A stretch of 64,000 bases of DNA from positions 62,001 to 126,000 of the forward strand of contig JALDRB010000011.1 of assembly GCA_031316155.1 (NCBI GenBank), given 5' to 3'. Numbering within the stretch: position 1 is the stretch's first letter; each line of letters starts with the position of its first letter. The translations under genes and the position numbers were made by a program. Origin of the DNA: Candidatus Scalindua sp. GTDB taxonomy: Bacteria > Planctomycetota > Brocadiia > Brocadiales > Scalinduaceae. The notes below the pieces were generated by a model, which saw nothing but the letters and a program-made list of their open reading frames with translations, did not search any database and was not told where the DNA came from. Below, piece by piece: positions 40,759 to 50,264 of this stretch.

Positions 40759-41970
40759 ATGAGAATTGTATTCAGAAAAAAATATTTACTCGCTTTTGCA
40801 TCTATTATTTTGTTTTACAGTTTCACGGGAACTTCATCATTTGCATATAAGATTTCCGTGAATCAAAATGGTCAGGGAACCAAGTGGGAAGCCGGTGCTA
40901 ATACAGCATCATCCTTTAATCCATATTATCCGCCGGGAACTCCAGGCGGTGCTACCTGGAGCATAATGCCGGCAGGGCTTCCTGCTCCCTATGGTGATAA
41001 TCATCATGGTGTTCCAGCGAATGATACTGATAAGAGTAAAGATTTGATAGGCAGCACCGGTCTTCCGGATGTCAATGGGAAGCCATATGAAATATGGGCT
41101 ATAAAAACGGCTCTCGATCTATGGGCTTCAGTATCAAATTTCACGAATTTAGGAAAGGTTGATGATGGCGCTGCAAGGGGGATAAATACCTCTCAAAATG
41201 GCTGGAACGGTAATGCGGCTACTAACAATAATGGAGGACATCGGGGAGACATTCGTATCGGATGTTATATTACTCGTAGCGGGGTACTTGCGGATACGTG
41301 GCAACCTGGCACGGAAAACGATTCTGGTCAATATGGAAACATAGGAGGAGATATGCATCTAGCTTCCAGGAAAGGGTATCAATTAAACAAGCTGACGTGG
41401 GTGGATGACGGAAACGATACCTACACTGGTAGAGGTGATATTACCTATGATTATTTCACGACCGTACTTCATGAAATGGGCCATGCCCTTGGGCTGGACC
41501 ATTCAGAAGATCCAAATTCCGTGATGGCTACCTATAATGTACGAGGACATGCCCAGCGAACACTCACTCAAGATGATATTGAAGGTATACAGGCAATCTA
41601 TGGTAATCGTTTTATGCCGGTAGAAGCAGTTTATCCTCCTGTAACTGTAGTTATAGGTACGGTATGCTCTTTTGATATTATGCCCGTTAGCAAGGTTTTT
41701 GATTCTTCTGGGGGAACAGGAAGCATAAGCGTTTCTTCTAATGTTGAAGTTTGTGGATGGAGTGCTGAAAGTAATGTTTCATGGATAACAATCACATCAG
41801 GAAGTAATGACGCCGAAAACGGAACTGTAGAGTACTCAGTATCACCTATCCACTATAAGTTTAAAAACAAGTACAGGACTGGCACAATAACTATTGCGGG
41901 AATGACATTTACTGTTACCCAACATAACATTTCACCCACTCTTATATCTGTATTCAATTGGAAATGGTAA
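40759..41970 (+). CDS. Exported matrixin-type metalloprotease with BACON domain
   Basis: 403 aa. Signal peptide ends near residue 29. The zinc motif HEMGHALGLDH is at residues 238-248, with Met256 as the Met-turn (SVM), the metzincin/matrixin arrangement; Glu239 is catalytic. The C-terminal domain (about 310-390: SSGGTGSISVSSN, VCGWSAESNVSWITITSG, RTGTITIAGMTFTVTQ) is a BACON-type beta-sandwich, usually a glycan- or surface-binding module. A secreted protease that could process surface proteins; the DUF928 gene follows 100 bp downstream, and adhesin genes come next, so TpsA maturation is a possible but unproven role. Confidence 0.9.
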   Translation: MRIVFRKKYLLAFASIILFYSFTGTSSFAYKISVNQNGQGTKWEAGANTASSFNPYYPPGTPGGATWSIMPAGLPAPYGDNHHGVPANDTDKSKDLIGSTGLPDVNGKPYEIWAIKTALDLWASVSNFTNLGKVDDGAARGINTSQNGWNGNAATNNNGGHRGDIRIGCYITRSGVLADTWQPGTENDSGQYGNIGGDMHLASRKGYQLNKLTWVDDGNDTYTGRGDITYDYFTTVLHEMGHALGLDHSEDPNSVMATYNVRGHAQRTLTQDDIEGIQAIYGNRFMPVEAVYPPVTVVIGTVCSFDIMPVSKVFDSSGGTGSISVSSNVEVCGWSAESNVSWITITSGSNDAENGTVEYSVSPIHYKFKNKYRTGTITIAGMTFTVTQHNISPTLISVFNWKW

Positions 41971-42071
41971 GTGCTATATTCACGAGGAATGGGGAAAAGA
42001 AACACTTAAATCTACTATTTTGAACAATCACGTCAGGCGGAACAAAATTCTAATGACTGGAGGGAATAATC

Positions 42072-42884
42072 ATGAAGTATGATAACACAAAAAGAATTAA
42101 TAGTACAATTTGGGTATTGATTGCAGGACTCATGTTATTGATGCCATTATCAGGTTTTGGGGCAGAGGTACAACGAGGAAAAAAAGTACAACAAAATAGC
42201 GATGTGCAAAACTCAAAAAGAAAGCCAATGAATCAAAATTCTCTGGTACAAAGGAAAGAAACTGCAATAGTCGTTGATATGCCTGTGTACAAACCACCTA
42301 AGCGTGGCGCTCCAGCGGCTCTTGTGGGTGGTGGTAGTCGTGGTACCGAAGCCGGTTTATCTCCTTTGTCTGTGATTGCACCGGATCATGTCGGATTAAC
42401 CGTCCGGGAACAGCCTTCTCTTTACTGGTATCTTTCTAAACCAGTCAGCAGCCGAATCGAATTTACCTTGATTGACAATATAGCAATACAACCGCTGCTT
42501 GAGCTGGAACTTGGTACTCACATAAAACCCGGTATGCATCGGATTAGCCTAGCGGATTACGGAATATATTTATCCACCGGTAAACAGTATCAGTGGTTTG
42601 TAGCGCTGGTTGCAGATCCTGAACACCGGTCTAAAGACGTTATCGCAGGTGGGGTAATTGAATACATTGAACCTCCGGAATCGCTCACTACAAGGCTTGC
42701 TCAGGCAGGTAAGGCAAAGTCCCCTCATATCTATGCTGAATCGGGGATATGGTATGACGCCTTTTCGTCAATGTCAGACCTGGTCAGCAATGCCCCGGAA
42801 GATATGAAACGCAGAAAACAGCGTGCTTCCCTGATCGAACAGGTTGGATTGTCGGAAGTGTCTGAATACGCAATGAATAGGTAA
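42072..42884 (+). CDS. DUF928 protein
   Basis: 270 aa with signal peptide (LIAGLMLLMPLSGFGAEV). The DUF928 signature is complete: YKPPKRGAPAALVGGGSRG, LSVIAPDHVGLTVREQPSL, YWYLSKP, GMHRISLADYGI, QYQWFVALVADPEHRSKD, and YAESGIWYDAFSSMSDLVS near the end. This family is best known from cyanobacteria, where it often sits with TPS exoproteins, CHAT proteins and CHASE2 cyclases, exactly the neighbours here. Its function is undescribed as far as I know; export and context suggest a periplasmic partner of the adhesin system. Confidence 0.9.
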   Translation: MKYDNTKRINSTIWVLIAGLMLLMPLSGFGAEVQRGKKVQQNSDVQNSKRKPMNQNSLVQRKETAIVVDMPVYKPPKRGAPAALVGGGSRGTEAGLSPLSVIAPDHVGLTVREQPSLYWYLSKPVSSRIEFTLIDNIAIQPLLELELGTHIKPGMHRISLADYGIYLSTGKQYQWFVALVADPEHRSKDVIAGGVIEYIEPPESLTTRLAQAGKAKSPHIYAESGIWYDAFSSMSDLVSNAPEDMKRRKQRASLIEQVGLSEVSEYAMNR

Positions 42885-42932
42885 GTGAAGCGTTGTCAAA
42901 ATTAGAGGGGAGAGACCCGATCTGATTATTAT

Positions 42933-43533
42933 CGATGCTCGACGTTCGGATTCTTCAGTGTTTTATACTCATAGTAGGACATTTCTATTTAGCCTTGACA
43001 ATATAGTATTTTTTTATTGACTTCTATATAAAATATCTGCTATTTTAATCCGTTTTAAGTATCTGTAGGAGTAGGAAAAATTTGCCTCCGTTAAACAGTA
43101 ACAAAATACATTGTGTTCTGAGTGTTATACTCATCTCATCCGCCAAACAAAGCGTCAGACAGGTAATGGTTTTCGGATAAAATGCAAGTCTACATGTTTA
43201 CTCCTTTCGTTCCCGTAGGTGTATGTGTAACACAAAGAACATTCTTAGTTGATACTATTCAGTTGTTTTTTTACCACATAATAAATCTGCATTCATTGAG
43301 GAGACTTGATGATGTACCAATTCAATAGCATACCTCGAGTTTCAATTGTTTATGGACTGTCTCAAATAAATCCGTGTCGTTTCTTGATTTCAATTATAAT
43401 ACTTTGTTTAATTTTTTAGAGAAACATAACGTTCATACCTTTCTATAAACTGGTACTTTGTTAATCTAATAAAAATCTTTTGACAAAAGGCAAACCCTGA
43501 GTAATCAGGGGGCGCAAAGTAAAGGGTCTTTAA
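42933..43533 (+). repeat. Roughly 0.6-kb intergenic direct repeat, right copy
   Basis: Partner of 39,241-39,863. This copy keeps the whole aptamer and terminator and leads into TpsA2, so it is probably the parent copy. Confidence 0.85.
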
Positions 43534-43666
43534 CGTATATAGACGTGTAAGGAACATGAGAGAAAGTTCCTAAGCGCCTGAAGTTTTAAAGAAAGCCTTG
43601 CTGCCGAAGATGGTGTATGTGAATTTTCAACGAATTTATTCATATCTTTGCAGTTAGGCTTTTTTT
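43475..43666 (+). promoter_or_regulatory. c-di-GMP-I (GEMM) riboswitch with overlapping terminator
   Basis: The core reads GGCAAACC, hairpin CCTGAGTAATCAGG, then GGCGCAAAGT, AAAGGGTCT, matching the GEMM-I consensus. TCTTTAA (43,527-43,533) pairs with TTAAAGA (43,586-43,592), enclosing a GGAAC/GTTCC hairpin, and the 3' strand GCTGCCGAAG closes the aptamer as in Geobacter-type members. The base before GCAAACC is G, as in c-di-GMP rather than cGAMP binders. AAGCC...CTGC of the aptamer 3' strand can instead pair with GCAG...GGCTT (43,650-43,661) before a run of seven T, giving a terminator exclusive with the aptamer. Ligand binding should thus allow read-through into TpsA2 (ON switch, inferred). 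Confidence 0.8.
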
Positions 43667-43823
43667 ATGGATGTTTTCCCTGGCGAAGTATCCTATTTTT
43701 GCGGAATAAAAGTGGTATTTATTCATAATCTTACTTAAGCCGCAGAAACGAGAGAATTGTTGACAAACGTCATGAACAAACATTTGTAAAATTGATCATC
43801 ATGTTTGTTAAAGGAGAAACAAA

Positions 43824-46766
43824 ATGTCATTCAATCAGAAATCATTTCATGTTCTAAGGCTCATCATATTTTCTTTCCTTTTAAGTGCCTTCCTCTTTTA
43901 TAGTATCAAGCCCGTTATCAGCCATGCGCAGATTACCCTTGATGGAAGCATGGGACCGGCAGGACCACTTACGGGTCCCGACTATAATATTACCTCTGAC
44001 CTGGGCCAAATCCGGGGAAGCAATCTTTTTCACAGCTTTGGTGAGTTCAATGTGAATACGGGTGAAAGTGCAACATTCTCCGGTCCTAATTCTGTTGCAA
44101 ATATCCTGAGTCGTGTTACGGGCGGGAATCAATCCTTCATCGACGGGCTTCTGGCATCAACTATTCCCGGGGCTAATCTATATTTTCTCAATCCGGCTGG
44201 TGTACTTTTTGGAGCAAATGCCAGTCTGAATGTACAGGGTTCTTTTCACGTCAGTACGGCAGACTATCTCCGATTTGTTGATGGGGCTGAGTTCCATGCT
44301 GATCTTTCCAGAGGAAGTAGTCTGACTGTGGCAACAATATCCGCCTTTGGATTTTTAGGTGATAATCCGGCATCGATTCATATTGACAAGAGCACTCTTG
44401 AAGTTCCCGAAGGAGAAACTATCTCATTATTGGGAGGAGATATCAAAATTACAGGTAAAGATCGTGATCCCAATAATACTATTCCAGATGAGCTAAAGGC
44501 ATCGAGTGGACGAGTTAATATAGCGAGTGTAGCATCTTCAGGCGAGATCACTCTCAATGATCCTGGTCAAGTTAAGGATTTCAAGGCTGACTCGTTTACG
44601 CAACTTGGTGAGATTAATCTTGTGGATGTTGATATAGCAGTTGATGGAGATCCCGGTGGAACTGTGGATATAAGGGGAGGCCGTTTTGTAATGAAAGGAA
44701 CTTCAATTCATGCTGCAACTCACGGAGATATTGATCATCCAGGTCTCGGTATAGACATAGATGTGAAAGGGGATGTCATTTTTGATGTATCAGAGGCAAC
44801 GTCTTCGAGTTTTGGAAAAGGACGAGCTGGAGGAGTGCGTTTAGTGTCAGAAACAATTGAATTGAAAGGTGAGCCTTTTGTCCAGGCATCAGTTGTTGCA
44901 TCAAGAGTTTTTGGGTCTGGTGATGGAGGGAGTGTTGACATTGAAACGAATACTTTAAAAATGAATGATTTTTCCGGTATAGTAACCCAGGTTTTTGGTT
45001 CTGGCAATGCTGGTGATATTACCCTAGAAACTGATAATCTTGAACTGGACGGTAGTAAAGCTCTAAGTTTTATCTCTACCAGTACATTCGATACTGGCAA
45101 TGCCGGAATGCTAGATATCAATGCCGAAAACATACTTCTACGCGGAGGTGGGAATGGTTTTACTGGATTTGCTACACAAGTGACATCAGGTGCAGGAGAT
45201 ACTAATGCAAATTCGGGAAAATTACTGATCAATACTGGTATCCTTGAAATACTTGATGGTGCACAGATTAATGCGAGTTTGTTGTCTGGCTCAGGCCATT
45301 CCGGGAATGTAGAAGTAAATGCAGACAAGATAGTTATCGATGGATTAAATAACAGAGGGTTTCCCGCTGGAATATTTTCAAGTGTTCTAAGGGGATTTTC
45401 TACAACCGGAAATGGGGGTGACCTACAAATCAGAAGTAGTGATGTGCAAATGAAAAATTCTGGCCAGATTAGTACATTTTCGTCTTCACTAGGAGATAGC
45501 GGTAACATTGAGATTCTCACTGATAACCTGAAAGTGACAGATGGAGCTCTTCTCATATCGAGTAATTTCGGCGCTGGAAAAGCCGGGAACATAGACGTGA
45601 ATGCAAGTGACAGTATTGTACTCTCAGGCCCTGCTCCTCCGGGTGGGTTTAGTGGTAGCATCGTTGCTTTAGGAGGGGTATTCGCAAAAGGATCGGGGGG
45701 TATCAAGGTTAAAACTGGTAAATTAGAAGTGCTGGATGGATCCCAAATCACTGCCAGATCTACTGGTCCCGGAGACGGTGGATCCATTGATATTACAGCA
45801 AATAATGTGCTTATAAAAGGGGTTGAACCTGGATTAAATTCCTTTGATGGGATAAATGCCGGCATTTTTACATCAGCTCTCGTAGCCCAGGGTTTTGCAG
45901 ATCAGGCAACAGGTAATGCTGGAGATATAAATCTTGATGCTGGTAAACTGGAAATTGGTGATCAGGGAACTATTGCCGCTAAAACAGCAAGTGCCGGAGA
46001 TGGTGGGAGTATTGGATTAAGGGTAAATAATTTGACCCTTACAGGTAATGCCGTCATAACAGCTGCAAGTACTGGTGCTGGAAATAGTGGGAATATTACT
46101 ATTAGCGCTGTTGATACATTCCGAAGTGAAAGCAGCTCAGTGACGACTGAAGCTGCAAAATCAGATGGGGGTAATATAGTCTTGAATGCCCAAAATCTGA
46201 CACAGTTGATTAATAGTGAGATTACCACTTCTGTTAATGGTGGTTTGGAAACAGTCGGGGGTAATATTGTCATGAACCTGAATCGAGGTGTTTTGAAAAA
46301 TAGCCAGATAAGGGCAAATGCCTTTGAGGGAAAAGGTGGGAATATTGATATAACCGCAGAGGTGTTTCTGGCAGACCCAAATAGCGTTGTAAGTGCATCA
46401 TCAGAAAAAGGTATTAATGGGGAGGTGGATATTCGTGCACCGGTCACAAATATTAGTGGAAACAGGGCTCCCCTGCGGGAAAATTATTCGAGTGCGGCAT
46501 CCCTCCTTCTTAAAGCGTGTGCAGTTAGAATGAGTGGCGGAGAGCGCAGCAGTCTGGTTATGGCCGGTCGTGATGGTATACCCTTTCAGCCTGGTGACCT
46601 GTTACCAAGCCCTCTCTATGATGAGGATATGGCTGCAGCCGATGCAAAGGTGGCAAGCATGAACGAAAGACCTCCATTGGCGTATGGCGCAAGCTACTTT
46701 GAAGATAACGGTCTTTTACCGCTTGATATGATGGATTGGGATAGCGGGTGTTCGGCATGTCCTTGA
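43824..46766 (+). CDS. TpsA2: filamentous-hemagglutinin-like TPS exoprotein
   Basis: 980 aa, intact. Signal peptide ends ISHAQ. The TPS secretion domain (about 35-200) has LTGPDYNITSDLGQIRGSNL, SVANILSRVTGGNQSFIDGL and LNPAGVLFGANASLNV, the local form of the NPNGI-type motif. The middle is a right-handed beta-helix built of short G-N-A-G-D/N-I repeats (SGNAGDITLETDNLELDG). The C-terminal block (FQPGDLLPSPLYDEDMA, then a terminal GCSACP) is shared with TpsA1 and TpsA3. Exported through TpsB at 50.7 kb and probably displayed on the surface as an adhesin or biofilm factor. Its leader carries the c-di-GMP riboswitch. Confidence 0.92.
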   Translation: MSFNQKSFHVLRLIIFSFLLSAFLFYSIKPVISHAQITLDGSMGPAGPLTGPDYNITSDLGQIRGSNLFHSFGEFNVNTGESATFSGPNSVANILSRVTGGNQSFIDGLLASTIPGANLYFLNPAGVLFGANASLNVQGSFHVSTADYLRFVDGAEFHADLSRGSSLTVATISAFGFLGDNPASIHIDKSTLEVPEGETISLLGGDIKITGKDRDPNNTIPDELKASSGRVNIASVASSGEITLNDPGQVKDFKADSFTQLGEINLVDVDIAVDGDPGGTVDIRGGRFVMKGTSIHAATHGDIDHPGLGIDIDVKGDVIFDVSEATSSSFGKGRAGGVRLVSETIELKGEPFVQASVVASRVFGSGDGGSVDIETNTLKMNDFSGIVTQVFGSGNAGDITLETDNLELDGSKALSFISTSTFDTGNAGMLDINAENILLRGGGNGFTGFATQVTSGAGDTNANSGKLLINTGILEILDGAQINASLLSGSGHSGNVEVNADKIVIDGLNNRGFPAGIFSSVLRGFSTTGNGGDLQIRSSDVQMKNSGQISTFSSSLGDSGNIEILTDNLKVTDGALLISSNFGAGKAGNIDVNASDSIVLSGPAPPGGFSGSIVALGGVFAKGSGGIKVKTGKLEVLDGSQITARSTGPGDGGSIDITANNVLIKGVEPGLNSFDGINAGIFTSALVAQGFADQATGNAGDINLDAGKLEIGDQGTIAAKTASAGDGGSIGLRVNNLTLTGNAVITAASTGAGNSGNITISAVDTFRSESSSVTTEAAKSDGGNIVLNAQNLTQLINSEITTSVNGGLETVGGNIVMNLNRGVLKNSQIRANAFEGKGGNIDITAEVFLADPNSVVSASSEKGINGEVDIRAPVTNISGNRAPLRENYSSAASLLLKACAVRMSGGERSSLVMAGRDGIPFQPGDLLPSPLYDEDMAAADAKVASMNERPPLAYGASYFEDNGLLPLDMMDWDSGCSACP

Positions 46767-46873
46767 CTGAGAGTTACAAAATAATATTTCAGATTCGGGA
46801 TTTAGTCAATTAGTAAAAATATTTGAACCAATTTTGACAAAATAAATTTATCCAAATTGTCAGGGCGTGTAAG

Positions 46874-47043
46874 AAGCACCAAATAACAAAAATCAAATGT
46901 AACAAATAAATTCCAACATACAAAGGTCAAAATGTCCAAACAATATGATTTAGAAGAACGGACATTCCAGTTTGTTTCATAAATTGGAATTTGTATGTTT
47001 GTGCTTTGAGATTGACGAATGACGAATTACGATTTGGCAAAAA
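46874..47043. repeat. AT-rich palindromic (MITE-like) repeat, second copy
   Basis: Begins AAGCACCAAATAACAAAAATC, like the element at 4,338, and its second half runs ATTGGAATTTGTATGTTTGTG, roughly the reverse complement of the first half. It ends with GAATTACGATTTGGCAAAA, a sequence repeated at 50,301-50,319. Lies in the TpsA2-TpsA3 spacer. Confidence 0.55.
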
Positions 47044-47092
47044 AGATGTGGATTAATCATCTTCTCATTACGTTCAAGAAGGGGGATTAGAA

Positions 47093-50000
47093 ATGCCAAA
47101 CATTACATGGTTGCGTAACGCTTTGAGATTTTTCACATTTCCTCTTATCATAAGTGTATTAATGATCTATAGTTCACTACTGAATTTCAGCCATGCTCAG
47201 ATATCCTTAGATGGTAGTCTCGGGCCGGTTGGGCAACTTACGGGTCCTGACTATAGTATAACCTCTGACCTGGGTCAGATTCGAGGAAGCAATCTTTTTC
47301 ATAGCTTTGGCGAGTTTAATGTGTTGACAGGTGAGAGTGCAACATTCTCTGGTCCGAATTCTGTTGCAAATATCCTGAGCCGTGTAACAGGCGGGAATCA
47401 ATCCTTCATCGACGGGCTTCTCGCATCGACGATACCTGGTGCCAATCTGTATCTTCTCAATCCGGCAGGTGTATTATTTGGCGCTAATGCCAGCCTGGAT
47501 GTAAAAGGGTCATTTAACGTCAGCACGGCTGACTATCTCCGTTTTGATGATGGGGCAATGTTCCATGCCGATCTCTCAAAGAGCAGCACTCTGACGGTAG
47601 CTCATCCGGCTGCCTTTGGCTTTTTGGGACAAAATCCAGAGGGTATTGCGGTTGACGGAAGTTTTCTTGAGGTACGAGAGGGTGAGACACTTTCAGCAGT
47701 TGGAGGTGATGTGAAGATCAAAAATGGGTATTTGTATGCGCCAGAAGGTCAGATTGATATGGTAAGTGTTGCTTCCGAAGGAGAAGTAAGTTTCAAAGGT
47801 GGTGCTCCTGTGGTTGATGCTTTTGATAGTCTTGGGGTGATAGATATCGTACACGATTCTGATGTCAACGTTGACACAAGTGGAGTGGGAGGTGGCTCTA
47901 TCTATATTCGTGGAGGAAGATTGGTAATGGATAGAGGACAAGTTTCTTCCAACACATATGGAGATAAGAATGGTGGAGGTATTGATATCCAATTGTCAGG
48001 TGATTTTATTGGACAGAATCAAAGTGGAATAAGATCTGCCGCATTTGGTTCTGGGAATTCTGGTGATATAAAAATAACGGTAAAAGATTCTGTGAATATT
48101 TTGGATAGAAGTAGAATTGAAAGCGAAGCATTTGGATCAGGAAATGGAGGTGTAATTGAATTGGATATGGGCATTTTGAACGTTAATGATAGTAGCATTT
48201 TTAGTAGTAATCAGGGGTTTAGTGAAGGTAATGCAGGTCATATAATAATTAATACTAGAGAAGTTGGTAATATTTCAGGAGGTAGTATGCTTTTAACTGA
48301 GAATTTTGCATCAGGAAACGCTGGTACGATACAATTAGATGTGGGGAATTTAAATTTAACCGATAGTTCTATCCAAACAAGAGGTTCGGCTGGGGGTATA
48401 AAGATTAAGGCAAAAGATTCTGTTAATATTATTAATTGGTTCGATCTATCAACTACACCTGGGGAAGATGGAGATCCAGGAAGTATTGAATTCGAAGTAG
48501 ACAGTTTGAACATAACTGGACTTGGGAATATAACAACTGATACAAGAAGCAATTCAGGTAAAGCAGGCGATATAAAGATTATGGCAGAAAAATCTGTTAA
48601 TATTGATTCTTGTAATCTATCTAGCTCTTCTTTTGGAGAGGCAGGAAACATAGAGATTACGGCAAAAGAGTCTGTGGATTTTTCCGGTACTCTGTATTCC
48701 ACAACTTATGGTTCAGGTAATGCCGGAGATATAACAATTACGGCAATAGATTCTGTTAATATTCCATCATATGGTTTTATTGAAAATTCAACTTTTGGTT
48801 CGGGTGATGCTGGGAATATACAGATAAATTCAAAAGGTTCTGTTAATATTTCACAGATGCAAATACGAAGTGAGACTTGGAGTGAAGGAGATGCGGGTAA
48901 AATAGAATTAGATGTGGGGAGCTTAAATATAACTGATTATGGAGAAATAAGCACAACTGCACGAAGCCACACTTCTGCTTTTCAAGGCAAAAGTTCAAGT
49001 AACGCCGGAGATATAACGATAAGGGCGAAACAAGCAGTCAATATTTCTAAGGGAAGTTTTATTTCAAGCGAGGTTGAGGATGGAGAAGGAGATGCAGGGA
49101 ATATAGAATTAGATGTGGGGAGTTTAAGCGTAACTGATGGAGGAGGGATAAGCACAAGTGCAAGTTCAGGCTTTTTAAGTTTTCATTACGGAGTAGTATC
49201 TGGTAATGCAGGCGATATAAAGATAACGGCAAGAGATTCTGTAAATGTTTCGAACCGAGACAGTAGAATTTCAAGCAATACAGAGGGAAAAGGAGATGCG
49301 GGTACAATAGAATTAAATGTTGGGAGTTTAACCATAACTGATCAAGGGAGGATAAGTACAAGTGCTAGTCCATCCAGATATCAACGCGAAGTAGTAACTG
49401 GTAACGCAGGGAATATAAACATCAATGCGAAGGATTCAATCGCTGTTACGGACAGTTCGGTAACGACAGATGCTATAGATGGGAAGGGAGGAACAATAAG
49501 TATCACGGCTGGTAAGGATATAGCACTTCGTGATGGATCTCTAATATCGGCGGGAAGTTCTGGCGAGGGTGATGCTGGTAATATTGTCATAGATGCTGGT
49601 CATACGTTCCTGAGTGAAGACAGTTCAGTGAGGACTGAAGCGCAACAGGCTGATGGAGGCAATATAAATCTAAATGCCAAGTATATGGTACAGCTGATCA
49701 ATAGTGAGATTACGTCCTCTGTTGGCGGAGGGACTGAAACAGAGGGAGGTAATATCACCATAGATCCAGAGTTTGTAATCTTAAAAAATAGTAAGATCAG
49801 GGCAAATGCCTTTGAGGGGAGGGGAGGTAATATACGGATAACGGCGGGAGTATTTATGGCTGATCCGAACAGTATCGTGAGTGCTTCCTCAGAAAAAGGT
49901 ATCGATGGAGAAGTTGATATCCGTGCTCCGGTCACAAATATCAGTGGAAGTATAGTTCCCTTACAGAAAAATTTTTCGAGTGCTGCATCCTTACTTCTTA

Positions 50001-50254
50001 AACCTTGTGCAGTTAGAATGGGTGGTGGAGAGCGCAGCAGTCTGGTAATGAGCGGTCGTGACGGTTTACCCTTTCAGCCGGGTGACCTGTTAACAAGTCC
50101 CCTTTATGATGCGGATATGGCTGCAGCCGATGCAAAGGTGGCAAGCTTGAGTGAAAGATTTCCATTGACGTATGGCGCGAACTACTTTGAAGATAACGGT
50201 CTTTTGCCGCTTGATATGACGGATGAGGATTCAGGGTGTTCGACGTGTCCTTGA
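47093..50254 (+). CDS. TpsA3: filamentous-hemagglutinin-like TPS exoprotein
   Basis: 1053 aa, intact. Same plan as TpsA2: signal peptide ending FSHAQ, TPS domain (LTGPDYSITSDLGQIRGSNL, LNPAGVLFGANASLDV), a long beta-helix with many AGDI-I-A-DSVNI units (GNAGDITITAIDSVNI), and the shared C-terminus ending GCSTCP. The central repeats differ from TpsA2 while both ends are almost the same, as after duplication with conversion at the ends. The start follows AGGGGGATTAGAA. No aptamer is visible in its leader, which holds a palindromic repeat instead. Confidence 0.92.
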   Translation: MPNITWLRNALRFFTFPLIISVLMIYSSLLNFSHAQISLDGSLGPVGQLTGPDYSITSDLGQIRGSNLFHSFGEFNVLTGESATFSGPNSVANILSRVTGGNQSFIDGLLASTIPGANLYLLNPAGVLFGANASLDVKGSFNVSTADYLRFDDGAMFHADLSKSSTLTVAHPAAFGFLGQNPEGIAVDGSFLEVREGETLSAVGGDVKIKNGYLYAPEGQIDMVSVASEGEVSFKGGAPVVDAFDSLGVIDIVHDSDVNVDTSGVGGGSIYIRGGRLVMDRGQVSSNTYGDKNGGGIDIQLSGDFIGQNQSGIRSAAFGSGNSGDIKITVKDSVNILDRSRIESEAFGSGNGGVIELDMGILNVNDSSIFSSNQGFSEGNAGHIIINTREVGNISGGSMLLTENFASGNAGTIQLDVGNLNLTDSSIQTRGSAGGIKIKAKDSVNIINWFDLSTTPGEDGDPGSIEFEVDSLNITGLGNITTDTRSNSGKAGDIKIMAEKSVNIDSCNLSSSSFGEAGNIEITAKESVDFSGTLYSTTYGSGNAGDITITAIDSVNIPSYGFIENSTFGSGDAGNIQINSKGSVNISQMQIRSETWSEGDAGKIELDVGSLNITDYGEISTTARSHTSAFQGKSSSNAGDITIRAKQAVNISKGSFISSEVEDGEGDAGNIELDVGSLSVTDGGGISTSASSGFLSFHYGVVSGNAGDIKITARDSVNVSNRDSRISSNTEGKGDAGTIELNVGSLTITDQGRISTSASPSRYQREVVTGNAGNININAKDSIAVTDSSVTTDAIDGKGGTISITAGKDIALRDGSLISAGSSGEGDAGNIVIDAGHTFLSEDSSVRTEAQQADGGNINLNAKYMVQLINSEITSSVGGGTETEGGNITIDPEFVILKNSKIRANAFEGRGGNIRITAGVFMADPNSIVSASSEKGIDGEVDIRAPVTNISGSIVPLQKNFSSAASLLLKPCAVRMGGGERSSLVMSGRDGLPFQPGDLLTSPLYDADMAAADAKVASLSERFPLTYGANYFEDNGLLPLDMTDEDSGCSTCP

Positions 50255-50264
50255 TTGTAATTTA

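Noticed and set aside
44735..49935. Long Pro/Ser-rich ORFs on the minus strand across the TpsA genes
   Set aside because: Shadows of the Gly/Asn/Asp-rich beta-helix codons of TpsA2 and TpsA3; same artefact across TpsA1.
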